Shown: piece by piece, positions 9,278 through 17,245 of the stretch
Numbering within the stretch: position 1 is the first letter of the stretch
How the letters are laid out: each line of letters starts with the position of its first letter
Assembly: GCA_016800925.1 (NCBI GenBank)
Contig: JABCPU010001059.1
Coordinates: 1 to 17,245, forward strand
DNA: 17,245 nucleotides
Reading direction: 5' to 3'
Origin: Suillus spraguei
Lineage: Eukaryota > Basidiomycota > Agaricomycetes > Boletales > Suillaceae
The notes under the pieces: generated by a model
The model's input: the letters and a program-made list of their open reading frames with translations, nothing else
What the model was told of the DNA's origin: nothing
Database searches by the model: none
Program-made: the position numbers and the translations under genes

Positions 9278-9645
9278 ATGACGGATGGGCCGGGAGGAAT
9301 ATTATTCCCGATGACAGCGGGTGGGCCATGCAAGGAATATGTAGAGTAGATGAGTGGGCCGATGTACATGAATATCCGGTAGACGGATGGGCCGAGGTAG
9401 TTGGATATCAATGTAGATGGGTGTATCAAGGTAGATGTGTATCAAATAGACAGGTATGTGAAGGGTACTTGTTATCACATACACGGGTGGGCCCAGACAC
9501 ATATTAAATTAGACGGGTATTAGACGGGTGAGCCGAGAGTGTTATATAAATATTTATTAGACGGGTGGGCCGAGGGTGTTGTACAGTATATTATATTAGA
9601 CGGGTGGGCCGAGGGTGGTATAAAATATAGACGGGTGGGCCCATG
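9278..9645 (+). repeat. Dispersed G-rich motif array (TAGACGGGTGGGCCGAGGGT)
   Basis: About ten copies or partial copies occur. The best are at 9521, 9558, 9597 and 9628, spaced 37, 39 and 31 bp, with AT-rich spacers such as TATAAATATTTAT. Weaker copies lie near 9278, 9312, 9350, 9381, 9482 and 9510. The core is GACGGGTGGGCC. No coding frame is convincing in this stretch. Confidence 0.7.
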
Positions 9646-9733
9646 TGTATGATAATGGTAGACATGACGGACCTGAGGGAGTTGCATATCATCTGAATCA
9701 GAGGAGGTAATAAATCACAGTTACTGAGTTCCC

Positions 9734-10226
9734 GGAGCAGCAGGTGCTGTCTTGACATGGCCTTTTGTGACGCTTAGGTTGTCTTGTAGAATGTGGAAAC
9801 TGGGGTGCGAGGCTTGTGTTGCCCTACAAGACACCCAGCTCCGACCCCCGAAAATCAGATGAAGCATACCAAGTTCCGAGTTCCGAGACCCGGGTCTCGA
9901 CACATAATTCAGTCAATAAGAGACACCCAGTTCCGACCCCCGAAATTTGAGTGAAGCATACCAAGTTCCAGGAGCAGCAAGTGATGTCTTGAAATGGCCT
10001 TTATGGCGCTTAGGTTATCTTGTAGAATGTGGAAAGCGGGGTGCGAGGCTTGTGTTGCCCTACAAGACACCCAGTTCTGACCCCCGAAAATCAGATGAAG
10101 CATACCAAGTTCCGAGTTCCGAGACCCGGGTCTCGACACATAATTCAGTCAATACGAGACACCCAGTTCCGACCCCCGAAATTTGAGTGAAGCATACCAA
10201 GTTCCGGAGTTCCGAACCCGGGTTCT
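9734..10226 (+). repeat. 236-bp tandem repeat, about 2.1 copies
   Basis: Unit 1 (9734-9970) and unit 2 (9971-10206) are nearly identical, including GGTGCGAGGCTTGTGTTGCC and GAAGCATACCAAGTTCCGAG. A third partial copy ends at about 10226. Each unit contains two diverged copies of a shorter phrase (GACACCCAGTTCCGACCCCC followed by GAAGCATACC). Units 1 and 2 each carry the perfect 16-bp palindrome CGAGACCCGGGTCTCG (9884-9899 and 10120-10135). The partial unit has GAACCCGGGTTC at 10214-10225. Confidence 0.88.
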
Positions 10227-10420
10227 GGACAAATGAATATCAGATATCCAGCACACTTCCAATCATCTGGTATTTCATTGAGCAATGGATGATAATACAG
10301 CTTTGAAAGCCAACATCATCCAAGGTTCCCTTATCTGATCCTCGCTATCTCCACCCCCTTTAACACCAAAGTCTGGACATCCAGCATTCAGCGTCTGATT
10401 TCCCAATATCAACTTGCAAC

Positions 10421-11727
10421 ATGAACACTTCTTCCATGTCCACTTGTGACATAAAAATCTGGCGCACTTGGGCCCTGGCCATCACTCATGAAGCAGGGGC
10501 ATATACCGAACAAAAATTCAATGCAGAGAAGACTGGAGGAGAACCGGTTATACCTTCTCCGAACCTGGACACTGATCTGGTGATGGCGTGCGATCGCTTG
10601 GCTGATGTACTCATAAAGGCATATAAAAATCCCAGTGGGTCTTCCTGCAGATGTTGAAAATGTGTTTGATCATTCAAATTCCTTCATGATAGTTAAGATA
10701 CAGATTGATATTGCAAGATATAGCAAATTGATATCCCCAAAGAACACTGGGCATAATGAGGAGAAAGAGGAGAAGTTGCTTGAGAGGTGTCCTCCTGGCC
10801 ATGAGGGCACAAAGGTGGTGGACAAACCTGCCACAATTATCGATGTTTCCGGTACCATCATCGCATGGTACCTTCCGGACGCCCTGACCAAGACCACCCA
10901 GGTGCGTAATGTGTAGATTGTTACTCAATGGATATTGAATATCAAATGGTACCTACAGAAGGAAATCAGGGCGGCCACCGATTTGCTGGGTCCAAGCCTC
11001 GAAAAAAGTGTAAAGGCTGATGGCAATTGGCGATATAATCAAGAATGGTTCAAACAGGGCTCGGAAAATGTTGGGTCAACTCCCGGATGCATCAATTTAT
11101 CTCCGGCATGGTTTCAACAGGGCCACGAGGTAGGATGTGATGAGATGGTGATTTCTGGAGTCAAACTCACCAATCCCATAGAATCTGTCAGATCCGGAGG
11201 TATCCGCATCATTGAAGGGACCCTCCTCCGAGAATATCCTGAAAGCTATTGCAAGGCCGGCAGCCATCGCATCGGCGGCACTCAGGGTCATGCATCCTCA
11301 GCAGTATTTTGCAGGGTTACGAGCCTTGTCACACCTCGGAGATAAGGCAGTGAGCAAGGAACTGCCACAGATGCCAGAGACCCTGCAGTACTGGGCATCC
11401 GTGTTTAACAGCCTCTCCATCATTTCCAATCGGGAAACCCCCAATCATCGAGACCATTTATCGATTCCTGAATGCTTCGATATTCTCACCACCGTGGGGA
11501 ACTATTCTAATGCTCGGATGAGTATGCCAAGCCTTCAGCTGGAATTCAGGTATGATTCCGGCTGTATGATTGCATTTTCGGGAAGAATTGTGAGACATGG
11601 TGTTGATGGAGGGGAAGGGGATCGGATTGCTTGGGCATGGTATATGAGGGATTCTGTGCACATTTATGCCGGGGTTCCCTCATGTGGATGGGCTATGGTC
11701 GAAGGCCACATACTAAGCACGGTGTGA
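10421..11727 (+). CDS. TET/JBP-like 2-oxoglutarate/Fe(II) dioxygenase
   Basis: Exons 10421-10634, 10693-10901, 10959-11129 and 11182-11727 join in frame into 379 residues. The introns are 58, 57 and 52 nt, with donors GTGGGT, GTGCGT and GTAGGA and acceptors TAG, CAG and TAG. The C-terminal half carries the double-stranded beta-helix signature: ISNRETPNHRD with the iron ligands H287 and D289, a distal H337 in GRIVRHGV, and an Arg-containing GDRIAWAWYMRDSVH segment likely to bind 2-oxoglutarate. Upstream, VVDKPATIIDVSGTIIAWYLP and PGCINLSPAWFQQGHE are typical of the basidiomycete, KDZ-linked branch of the TET/JBP family. That family oxidises methylpyrimidines in nucleic acid; the exact substrate here is inferred. 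The upstream flank is the 236-bp tandem repeat and the downstream flank is the satellite. No lesion was found, unlike both transposases. The start ATG could be 10421 or the in-frame ATG at 10436. Confidence 0.85.
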
Positions 11728-11820
11728 AAGATCAAAGAAGTTGAAGAGTTGTGACCCATGTTAGTAGCAACACACGAATACCATGTACCAATTAGAGCAT
11801 CAACAGTTCTGGAACTCAAG

Positions 11821-11859
11821 TCGGAAGTCGAGTTCCATGAATTGAGTCCCTAACTCTGT
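11821..11859 (+). repeat. Direct repeat bracketing the satellite, left copy
   Basis: TCGGAAGTCGAGTTCCATGA and the next 19 bases match 13378-13414 with only a few changes. It sits at the outer left edge of the satellite. Confidence 0.7.
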
Positions 11860-13377
11860 GTATCTCGGGACTCGGGACTCGATCCTCGAAATTAGGGACT
11901 CAATGATCGATAGTCCGAATTCAGGCTTCACACTCGGGACTCAGGAAAGTGTGAGGCAACAGACTTTGATCCACACATTTGTGACTGCCAACACCGAACA
12001 CCGGCAGCCGGCACTCGGGACTCAGGACTGACACCAATGTGAAAAATATGAATTCACATATAGTGAGTGCCAAATCCCAAACTCAGGCAGCCGGAGCTCG
12101 GGACTCGGGACTCAGAACAATGTGAAAGATGTGAATTCACATATCATAAATGACGAAACTCCAAATCCCGGCAGCCGGGACTCGGGACTCAGAATAATGT
12201 GCAAGTCATTGATCCACACATGTTGAGGGCCGAACTCCGAGCCCGGCAGCCAGCGTCGGAACTTGGGACTCAGAAGAACGAGAAAGATATTGATTCCTAC
12301 ATGTAAAGTGCCGAATGCCGAATGCCGAACCCTGTGAAAGATACTGATTCCCACATATCAAGTGGCGAACCCGGAACCCGGCAGCCGAACTCGGGACTCG
12401 GGACACACAACATTGTGAATGATATTGATGCACACATGTTAAGTGCCGAACGCCGACTGCCGAGCCCCGGCACCCGGAACTCGGCACTCGGCACTCAGAA
12501 CAATCCACACATGTTGAGTGCCGAACCCCGAACTCCGGCAGCCGGAACTCGGGACACACAACATTGTGAATGATATTGATGCACACATGTTAAGTCCGAA
12601 CGCCGACTGCCGAGCCGGCACCCGGAACTCGGCACTCGGCACTCAGAATAATCCACACATGTTGAGTGCCGAACCCGAACTCCGGCAGCCGGAACTCGGG
12701 ACTCACAACATTGTGAATGATATTGATGCACACATGTTAAGTGCCGAACGCCGACTGCCGAGCCCCGGCACCCGGAACTCGGCACTCGGCACTCAGAATA
12801 ATCCACACATGTTGAGTGCCGAACCCCGAACTCCGGCAGCCGGAACTCGGGACTCACAACATTGTGAAAGATATGATTCCCATATGTAAAGTGCCTAACC
12901 CCGAACCCCGGCAGCCGGAACTCGGGACTCGGGACACACAACATTGTGAATGATATTGATGCACACATGTTAAGTCCGAACGCCGACTGCCGAGCCCCGG
13001 ACCCGGAACTCGGCACTCGGCACTCAGAATAATCCACACATGTTGGGTGCCGAACCCCGAACTCCGGCAGCCGGACGGGACTCGGGACTCACAACATTGT
13101 GAATGATATGGATGCACACATGTGAAGTGCCGAACGCCGACTGCCGAGGCCCGGACCCGGAACTCGGGACTCGGCACTCAGAATAATGTGAAAGTTATTG
13201 ATCCACATATGTTGACTGCCGAACCCCGCACTGTCGCACAGATATCTATTTCGTCTCGAACCTTGATTGCTGAACCCCAAACCATGAAATCCGGTAGTCC
13301 ACAATTGTGGGGTTCGGGGTTCGGTACCTAAGATTCGTGACTCGCCACTCAGAAATATGTGAGGCAATCTTGCCATT

Positions 13378-13414
13378 CGGAAGTCGAGTCCCATGAATTA
13401 GTCCCAAACTCTAA
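13378..13414 (+). repeat. Direct repeat bracketing the satellite, right copy
   Basis: TCGGAAGTCGAGTCCCATGA and the following bases repeat the left copy at 11821-11859 in the same orientation, about 1.56 kb away. It may be a very old satellite unit or the edge of a duplicated segment. Confidence 0.7.
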
Positions 13415-13578
13415 GTACCATTGCACTCAGGCATTCGCCACTCAGCATTTGGGATTTAGGACTCTACATCCGGATCTTGACATCCAGTCCTCAAAATCCG
13501 GAACAAAATATTCGGGAGTCAAGACAATCATTTGGACGGAATAAAATATTTTACATCATGTATGAAATGAAGACCATT

Positions 13579-14378
13579 CTAATCTAAACACAGTGAAGAG
13601 GACTCCACTCCCCTGCCTCTCTTCAATCTCTGTAGCATGTCAGTGTACATCTTCACCTCTGCCATCTTCTCATGGATACCCTCATCTTGCTCCTCCATCA
13701 ATGCTACCAGGCGTGCTCGAATCATCTTAAGTCCCATCACTGATGGGCCTGATGAGTCATTTACCTCCTCAGGAAGAACCAAGCCATCATCCTCAACTCC
13801 ATTTACCATCCAATGCTGGTAGTGAACGACACAGGACCTCATGATCTGACCCCATTGCCATGGTTCATTCGGAATTTCGGTGTGTCCCATCCACCATGGA
13901 GTATCATAGCTGGGAATAATCCGGGATGGATGTCCCGGAGCTGCGACATCATCAAACTGACATAGGTGGGATGAAAAGATGTGGTCTGGAACAGTGTTCC
14001 AGGTGAGCATGGGATACAATGTCAGGACATGAGCGACGGGGCTTGGAACAACAGAAACGATGTTCCTTGCAGCTGAGTACTGCAGGAGTGGCGTAACAAA
14101 TGTCTGTTGGAAATCTCAGCATTGCCCAAAAAAGTCAGCCGGTCATCCGGTATCAGTCACTTACATTGATTCCCATTGCACCCGGCTTTAAAGTACATGA
14201 TCCGGGCAGAAGAGGGAGGGTTGTTAGCAGCCTCCATCTGATATTGAGAGATACATGCGCGGATGCGCGATGCAGCCATATTCAAAGTACAAGAAATATC
14301 TTGAAGGTTCAGCTTCATGGGTTGCCAGTGATGTCCAGTATTTGGAGTGCCAGATGTGGATGCAGGAGTTTCAGGCAT
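13579..14378 (-). CDS. Unrecognised two-exon protein of 249 residues
   Basis: Exon 1 is 14378-14165 and exon 2 is 14114-13579. The 50-nt intron (14115-14164) has donor GTAAGT, a CTGAC branch-like site and acceptor GAG. The join gives ...GCNGNQ-YFQQTFVTPLLQ... and an unbroken frame. Without splicing, exon 1 stops after two codons. The protein has a Ser/Thr/Pro-rich start, a middle part with several Trp (WWMGHTEIP, WQWGQIM) and a Met/Leu-rich C-terminal helix (about the last 45 residues) that could form a coiled coil. No signal peptide, membrane span or known catalytic motif was seen. It lies 171 bp downstream of KDZ transposase B on the same strand and might be a passenger of that element, or a separate host gene. 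I do not recognise a family. Confidence 0.62.
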
Positions 14379-16351
14379 GGCTAATGCAAGAGTGTGACGC
14401 TGGGAATGACACTGACAGATGGTAAAGAGCTGATGATATGAGTCACTGATGGATGGATTAGAAATTCAAACTCCGACATGGGCTGACCCGGACAATTCCC
14501 GGGACTCAATGTTTGGGTGTCAAATATGCGTTTCATCAGCAAAACAAATTCATTCATGTGCACCATCGATCAACGAGGGCTGCAGGTCTTGAAATGCTGC
14601 CTGTGCATCCTGAGCTAGTAAGGAATACATTTGAGACTGCCTTCCGGCATAGCATGCATGACCCGGAAGTTGTTTCAACAATGATTCCTGCATCCGGGCA
14701 CCCCATTGGTTGCCTTCCACAAGAAAAAGTTGCACGTCCAATCCATCTCTGATTGCACCAATGATATTTCTTCCATCCATCGATCCCGTAGTGCCTTTGC
14801 CCGAAGCCAATGAACTCGGTAAACTTGGGATGGGTCCTGTCAGCTCACCACGGAATATATCAAGCATGCCCGAACTCACATTCCTCATTCCACGAATTTT
14901 CTGGACCCTCCATGTCGACTTCCACTGACCAGAACCAAGCGAGGGACTCATTTCGCTGACCTCGGGCGTTTGGATCGCCGATGGCAGTGCTGATTTTGAG
15001 CTGCTCGCGAAGCAGGGGTTTGTATTTCTGAAGCTGGTCTGGCCCCGGCTCAAGTTGTATCATTTGCTTCCTGGTTTTTGTATATATACTGGCATGTAGG
15101 GATACTGCCTGCTGCACTGATGTCACCTGGGACCACGCTCGAGTTTTTAGGGCTTGAGATTTGGCTTGCCTAACTGTTGTTCGGAACAGGATAGCCTTGT
15201 TGCACAAGTGAATGCGGAGATTGTGCAGGGCATCATTGGCCTGCCCTTCACGAAGGACATCTCCAACGGAATCAGATCCTCTGCCATACAGCGTCTGCAA
15301 TGTTCAACCCCGAGGTTTGATGGCAATGGAATTATGGTGAGCTCAGGGGAGTTTGTCCATGCATCAGATGTCTCGGTGAAATCCGCCGGGTCATCATCGA
15401 TATCGTCAAGAATATCTATGTTCAAGTCGTCAGGATCGTCATCTGCATCAAATCCCTCTCCCAGATGCGTAAGAGCAGACCGAGTGAATTCATCTATCTG
15501 GCCTTGAATACGATCGCGTTGCCGGGCGATATCTAATCTCTGTGTCTCCGTCGATCGTCTTCCAATTCTGCGGACCTCGATGAGCAATGCAATTTGAGCC
15601 TCTTCAATTGCCAACCCAATGGATATCCATGTTGCCACAGATCTGCGAGAGGGTGCTGCATGACGGGCATTACCCGCTTCTAGTAGTCTAAGCTCGATCT
15701 CCTTTTTGCTTGGTGCTAAGTGAAAAATGAATGCGGAGCTCCACGGAGACAAAGAATGTTAACTTACCCTTCTTGATATTGATTTCATATAAATCCATCG
15801 CCGCAGGATCCCTGATTCTCTTGGACTGAGCGACCATCTCGCTGGCTAACCATTGTGTCTTTAAATTGCCGGGTGCAGCTTCATCAAGTCTGTCGAAAGC
15901 CTTGCCACTTTCGGCGATGCCATTCTTCGCCAGCTTGTATTTCCGGCAAAGAGTCCTTTTCATGCGGATCATCTTGCAGAAATTGGAATCGTTCATCTGA
16001 TAATCAAGACATTCCTTTCGGTGCGGGGATGACATTCCCCGAGCGGCAGGGGAAATCAGGTTGAGACGCGCCCATAGGGTCTCCATGATCTCTCCATCAA
16101 TCCGGCCAATGCCTTCAATAAAATTCGAAGCATATCGGACATAGCAACTGTCCTGATGTCCATGCACATGCCACAACCCGATTCCAGGAATGATGGTCAG
16201 TTCCGGTACCATGTCAAGGTATCGGCTTCGATCCACCCGAACACGAAAGTGCTTGTTGTATTGACAATTATGTCATAGAAGGTGACAGCCCTGGTAATGC
16301 CTTCCATGTTGTGCTGGGCAGCCTCACAAAGGGTAGTCCATGTTCATTTGT

Positions 16352-16403
16352 CTGCAAATGATGCATGGTCAACTAGTGAATGTCGATGGCATGTTTGGCT
16401 TGC
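16352..16403 (-). other. GC-AG intron in KDZ copy B
   Basis: The 52-nt intron starts GCAAGC and ends GCAG. Its removal gives ...FQKGER-QMNMDY..., the same protein join as a GT-AG intron at the same place in copy A (1058-1120). Retention would end the frame at VDIH-type sequence and a TAG. Confidence 0.75.
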
Positions 16404-16721
16404 CTTTCCCCTTTCTGAAAATCAACCATCGAGTGAGGGACAAAGCACCCATGCCGGGCGCAGGCAACTCCCCCGATTCCTGTGGACTCGAGCTTGTGCC
16501 GCGCCGCATTTGCTTGATTGACCGCCCGGTGATTGTTGCAGCTCGATTTTTCCACCGTGTCAGCAGCCTCCGCAAGATGCATGTTATACCTGTCCTTTCC
16601 GACCATGAATCCAAGCCCATCTGAAAGCCAAACTTCATCGAGGGGATTAATGGGATGCAGGTGTTCAGCTTTGAAATTTCCGTCCATCACAAATGACCGG
16701 GTGTATTTCCAGCTTGGAGTT

Positions 16722-16763
16722 CTTATCATCGCCGAGTTCACTTCGGTATTGAACATGACTCAC
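16722..16763 (-). other. Copy-B-specific intron of 42 nt
   Basis: A GTGAGT donor and an ATAAG acceptor remove an in-frame TGA and join ...SLDE-TPSWKYTRSF. Copy A reads straight through the same place (...QPDNTPSWLMTRY) with no intron. The length is short even for this genome. Confidence 0.65.
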
Positions 16764-17245
16764 TCATCAAGTGATTCATCCCCTGACAAAGATACATTAA
16801 TCCCAGGCTGAGGACATGCCGGGCAAAATAATGCAAGATCTCCTGCGTTCGGGATGTCAGAACGATGGCCATAGCCATGCCATTTCATGGTCTTCAACTG
16901 CCTCCACTGTCGAGCGACTCTCATGAGCTCTCTGTATCGATCCTTGCCACGGCCTGTGTCAACATCATGTCCTTTAGATGAAGCACAAATAGCATTACCG
17001 GAACAAGGTGTGGAAACATGCTCGAGGTCATTCGCCGGAGCTTACTGTAATAGTTCATTGCGGAGGTGCCGCATTCAAGGTTGTCCAATAGAAAATCATC
17101 CAGCACTCCGAAGGTAAACACGGTCTTCGGCCTGTTAAACGATGCAGGGAAAAATCCATGCCGAAACATTTGAATGTCCGGACTCATGGCATTTGGACAA
17201 TCGCAGCAGCGAACCTCGAGGCGGTGAACTCCGGACTTGTCAACA

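Larger units (their letters stand above)
11821..13540. repeat. GC-rich satellite with ~150-bp dimeric unit
   Basis: The core (about 12360-13200) alternates two diverged monomers of about 75 bp. Monomer A starts CACACATGTTAAGTGCCGAA (12430, 12580, 12727, 12958, 13110). Monomer B starts CACACATGTTGAGTGCCGAA (12506, 12653, 12805, 13035). The phrase CATTGTGAA recurs at 12411, 12562, 12709, 12860, 12942 and 13095, giving steps of 151, 147, 151, 82 and 153 bp. Each B monomer has the CCGGC-A-GCCGG hairpin, and both have ACATGT. The ends (11821-12360 and 13200-13540) are older and more diverged, as expected when unequal exchange homogenises the centre. ORFs here are repeat artefacts. Confidence 0.87.
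14550..17245 (-). pseudogene. KDZ-family DNA transposase, copy B, decayed and cut by the window edge
   Basis: The gene reads leftward from beyond 17245, so its N-terminus and cysteine cluster are outside. Visible motifs are FTFGVLDDFLLDN, CPACPQPG, VMDGNFKAEH, GIGGVACARHGCFVPHSMVDF, FYDI, GIGLWHVHGHQDSC, DGEIMETLW, REGQANDALHNLR, ARGQRNESLAWFWS and, after an intron, FYRVHWLRAKALRDRW. Introns fit at 16943-16998, 16722-16763, 16352-16403 (GC-AG), 15716-15767 and 14824-14879. Single-base deletions break the frame near 16268-16271 (just after FYDI), near 15255 and near 14712. It keeps a C-terminal third that copy A has lost. All three lesions are -1, so base-calling errors should be excluded before calling it dead. 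Family recognition is firm. Confidence 0.87.

Noticed and set aside
9721..10139. Two similar ORFs starting MSRPGSRNSELG
   Set aside because: They are the same translation of the two copies of the 236-bp tandem repeat.
10634..10692. Apparent frameshift in the TET/JBP gene
   Set aside because: A 58-nt intron (GTGGGT...GATAG) at 10635-10692 restores the frame exactly, so no lesion is needed.
12206..13177. Several long open frames on both strands in the satellite
   Set aside because: They arise because the ~150-bp repeat lacks stops in some frames. Translations are repetitive and have no splice or start context.
12360..13200. Possible CRISPR array from regular spacing
   Set aside because: The context is eukaryotic, there are no unique spacers between constant repeats, and no cas genes are present. 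It is a dimeric satellite.
14381..14566. 61-codon minus ORF between the 249-residue protein and KDZ copy B
   Set aside because: It is short, without motifs, and lies in the gap between two genes that have their own ends.

Overview
The window looks like repeat-rich DNA from a basidiomycete fungus, most likely an agaricomycete. The evidence is short 42-65 nt introns, two KDZ-type (Kyakuja-Dileera-Zisupton) transposase genes, a TET/JBP-like dioxygenase gene of the kind expanded with KDZ elements in basidiomycetes, and a chromodomain Ty3/gypsy retrotransposon remnant. No rRNA, tRNA or ordinary housekeeping gene was recognised.

Layout, left to right. (1) 143-2662, minus: KDZ transposase copy A with its CxC2-type cysteine cluster, broken by stops and indels. 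(2) 2663-3950: a gene-free divergent intergenic region with a degenerate direct duplication. (3) 3951-6180, plus: a five-exon gene for a long charged nuclear-type protein, the probable KDZ partner protein, with one in-frame TAG. (4) 6413-9175: an LTR fragment in plus orientation, abutted by the 3' half of a minus-strand Ty3/gypsy element (3' LTR, polypurine tract, two overlapping extra ORFs, chromodomain, integrase remnant). (5) 9175-9700: a scatter of a G-rich motif with AT-rich spacers and several perfect palindromes. (6) 9734-10226: about 2.1 copies of a 236-bp tandem repeat. (7) 10421-11727, plus: an apparently intact four-exon TET/JBP-like 2-oxoglutarate/Fe(II) dioxygenase. (8) 11821-13540: a GC-rich satellite with an approximately 150-bp two-monomer unit. 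(9) 13579-14378, minus: an intact two-exon gene for an unrecognised 249-residue protein. (10) 14550-17245, minus: KDZ transposase copy B, running off the right edge and carrying three single-base frameshifts.

How the parts fit. KDZ elements of basidiomycetes are known to travel with TET/JBP genes and with extra proteins, including one with a divergent HMG domain. This window holds a transposase, a candidate partner protein and a TET/JBP gene. Both transposases look dead. The TET/JBP gene, once its introns are placed, has every splice site, an unbroken frame and the iron-binding HxD...H residues. The least explained parts are the two GC-rich palindromic repeat arrays that bracket the TET/JBP gene, the intact 249-residue protein beside KDZ copy B, and the two-ORF module downstream of the retrotransposon integrase.

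All exon and intron calls are by eye, from splice consensus, frame continuity and comparison of the two KDZ copies. Family assignments rest on recalled motifs and were not searched.
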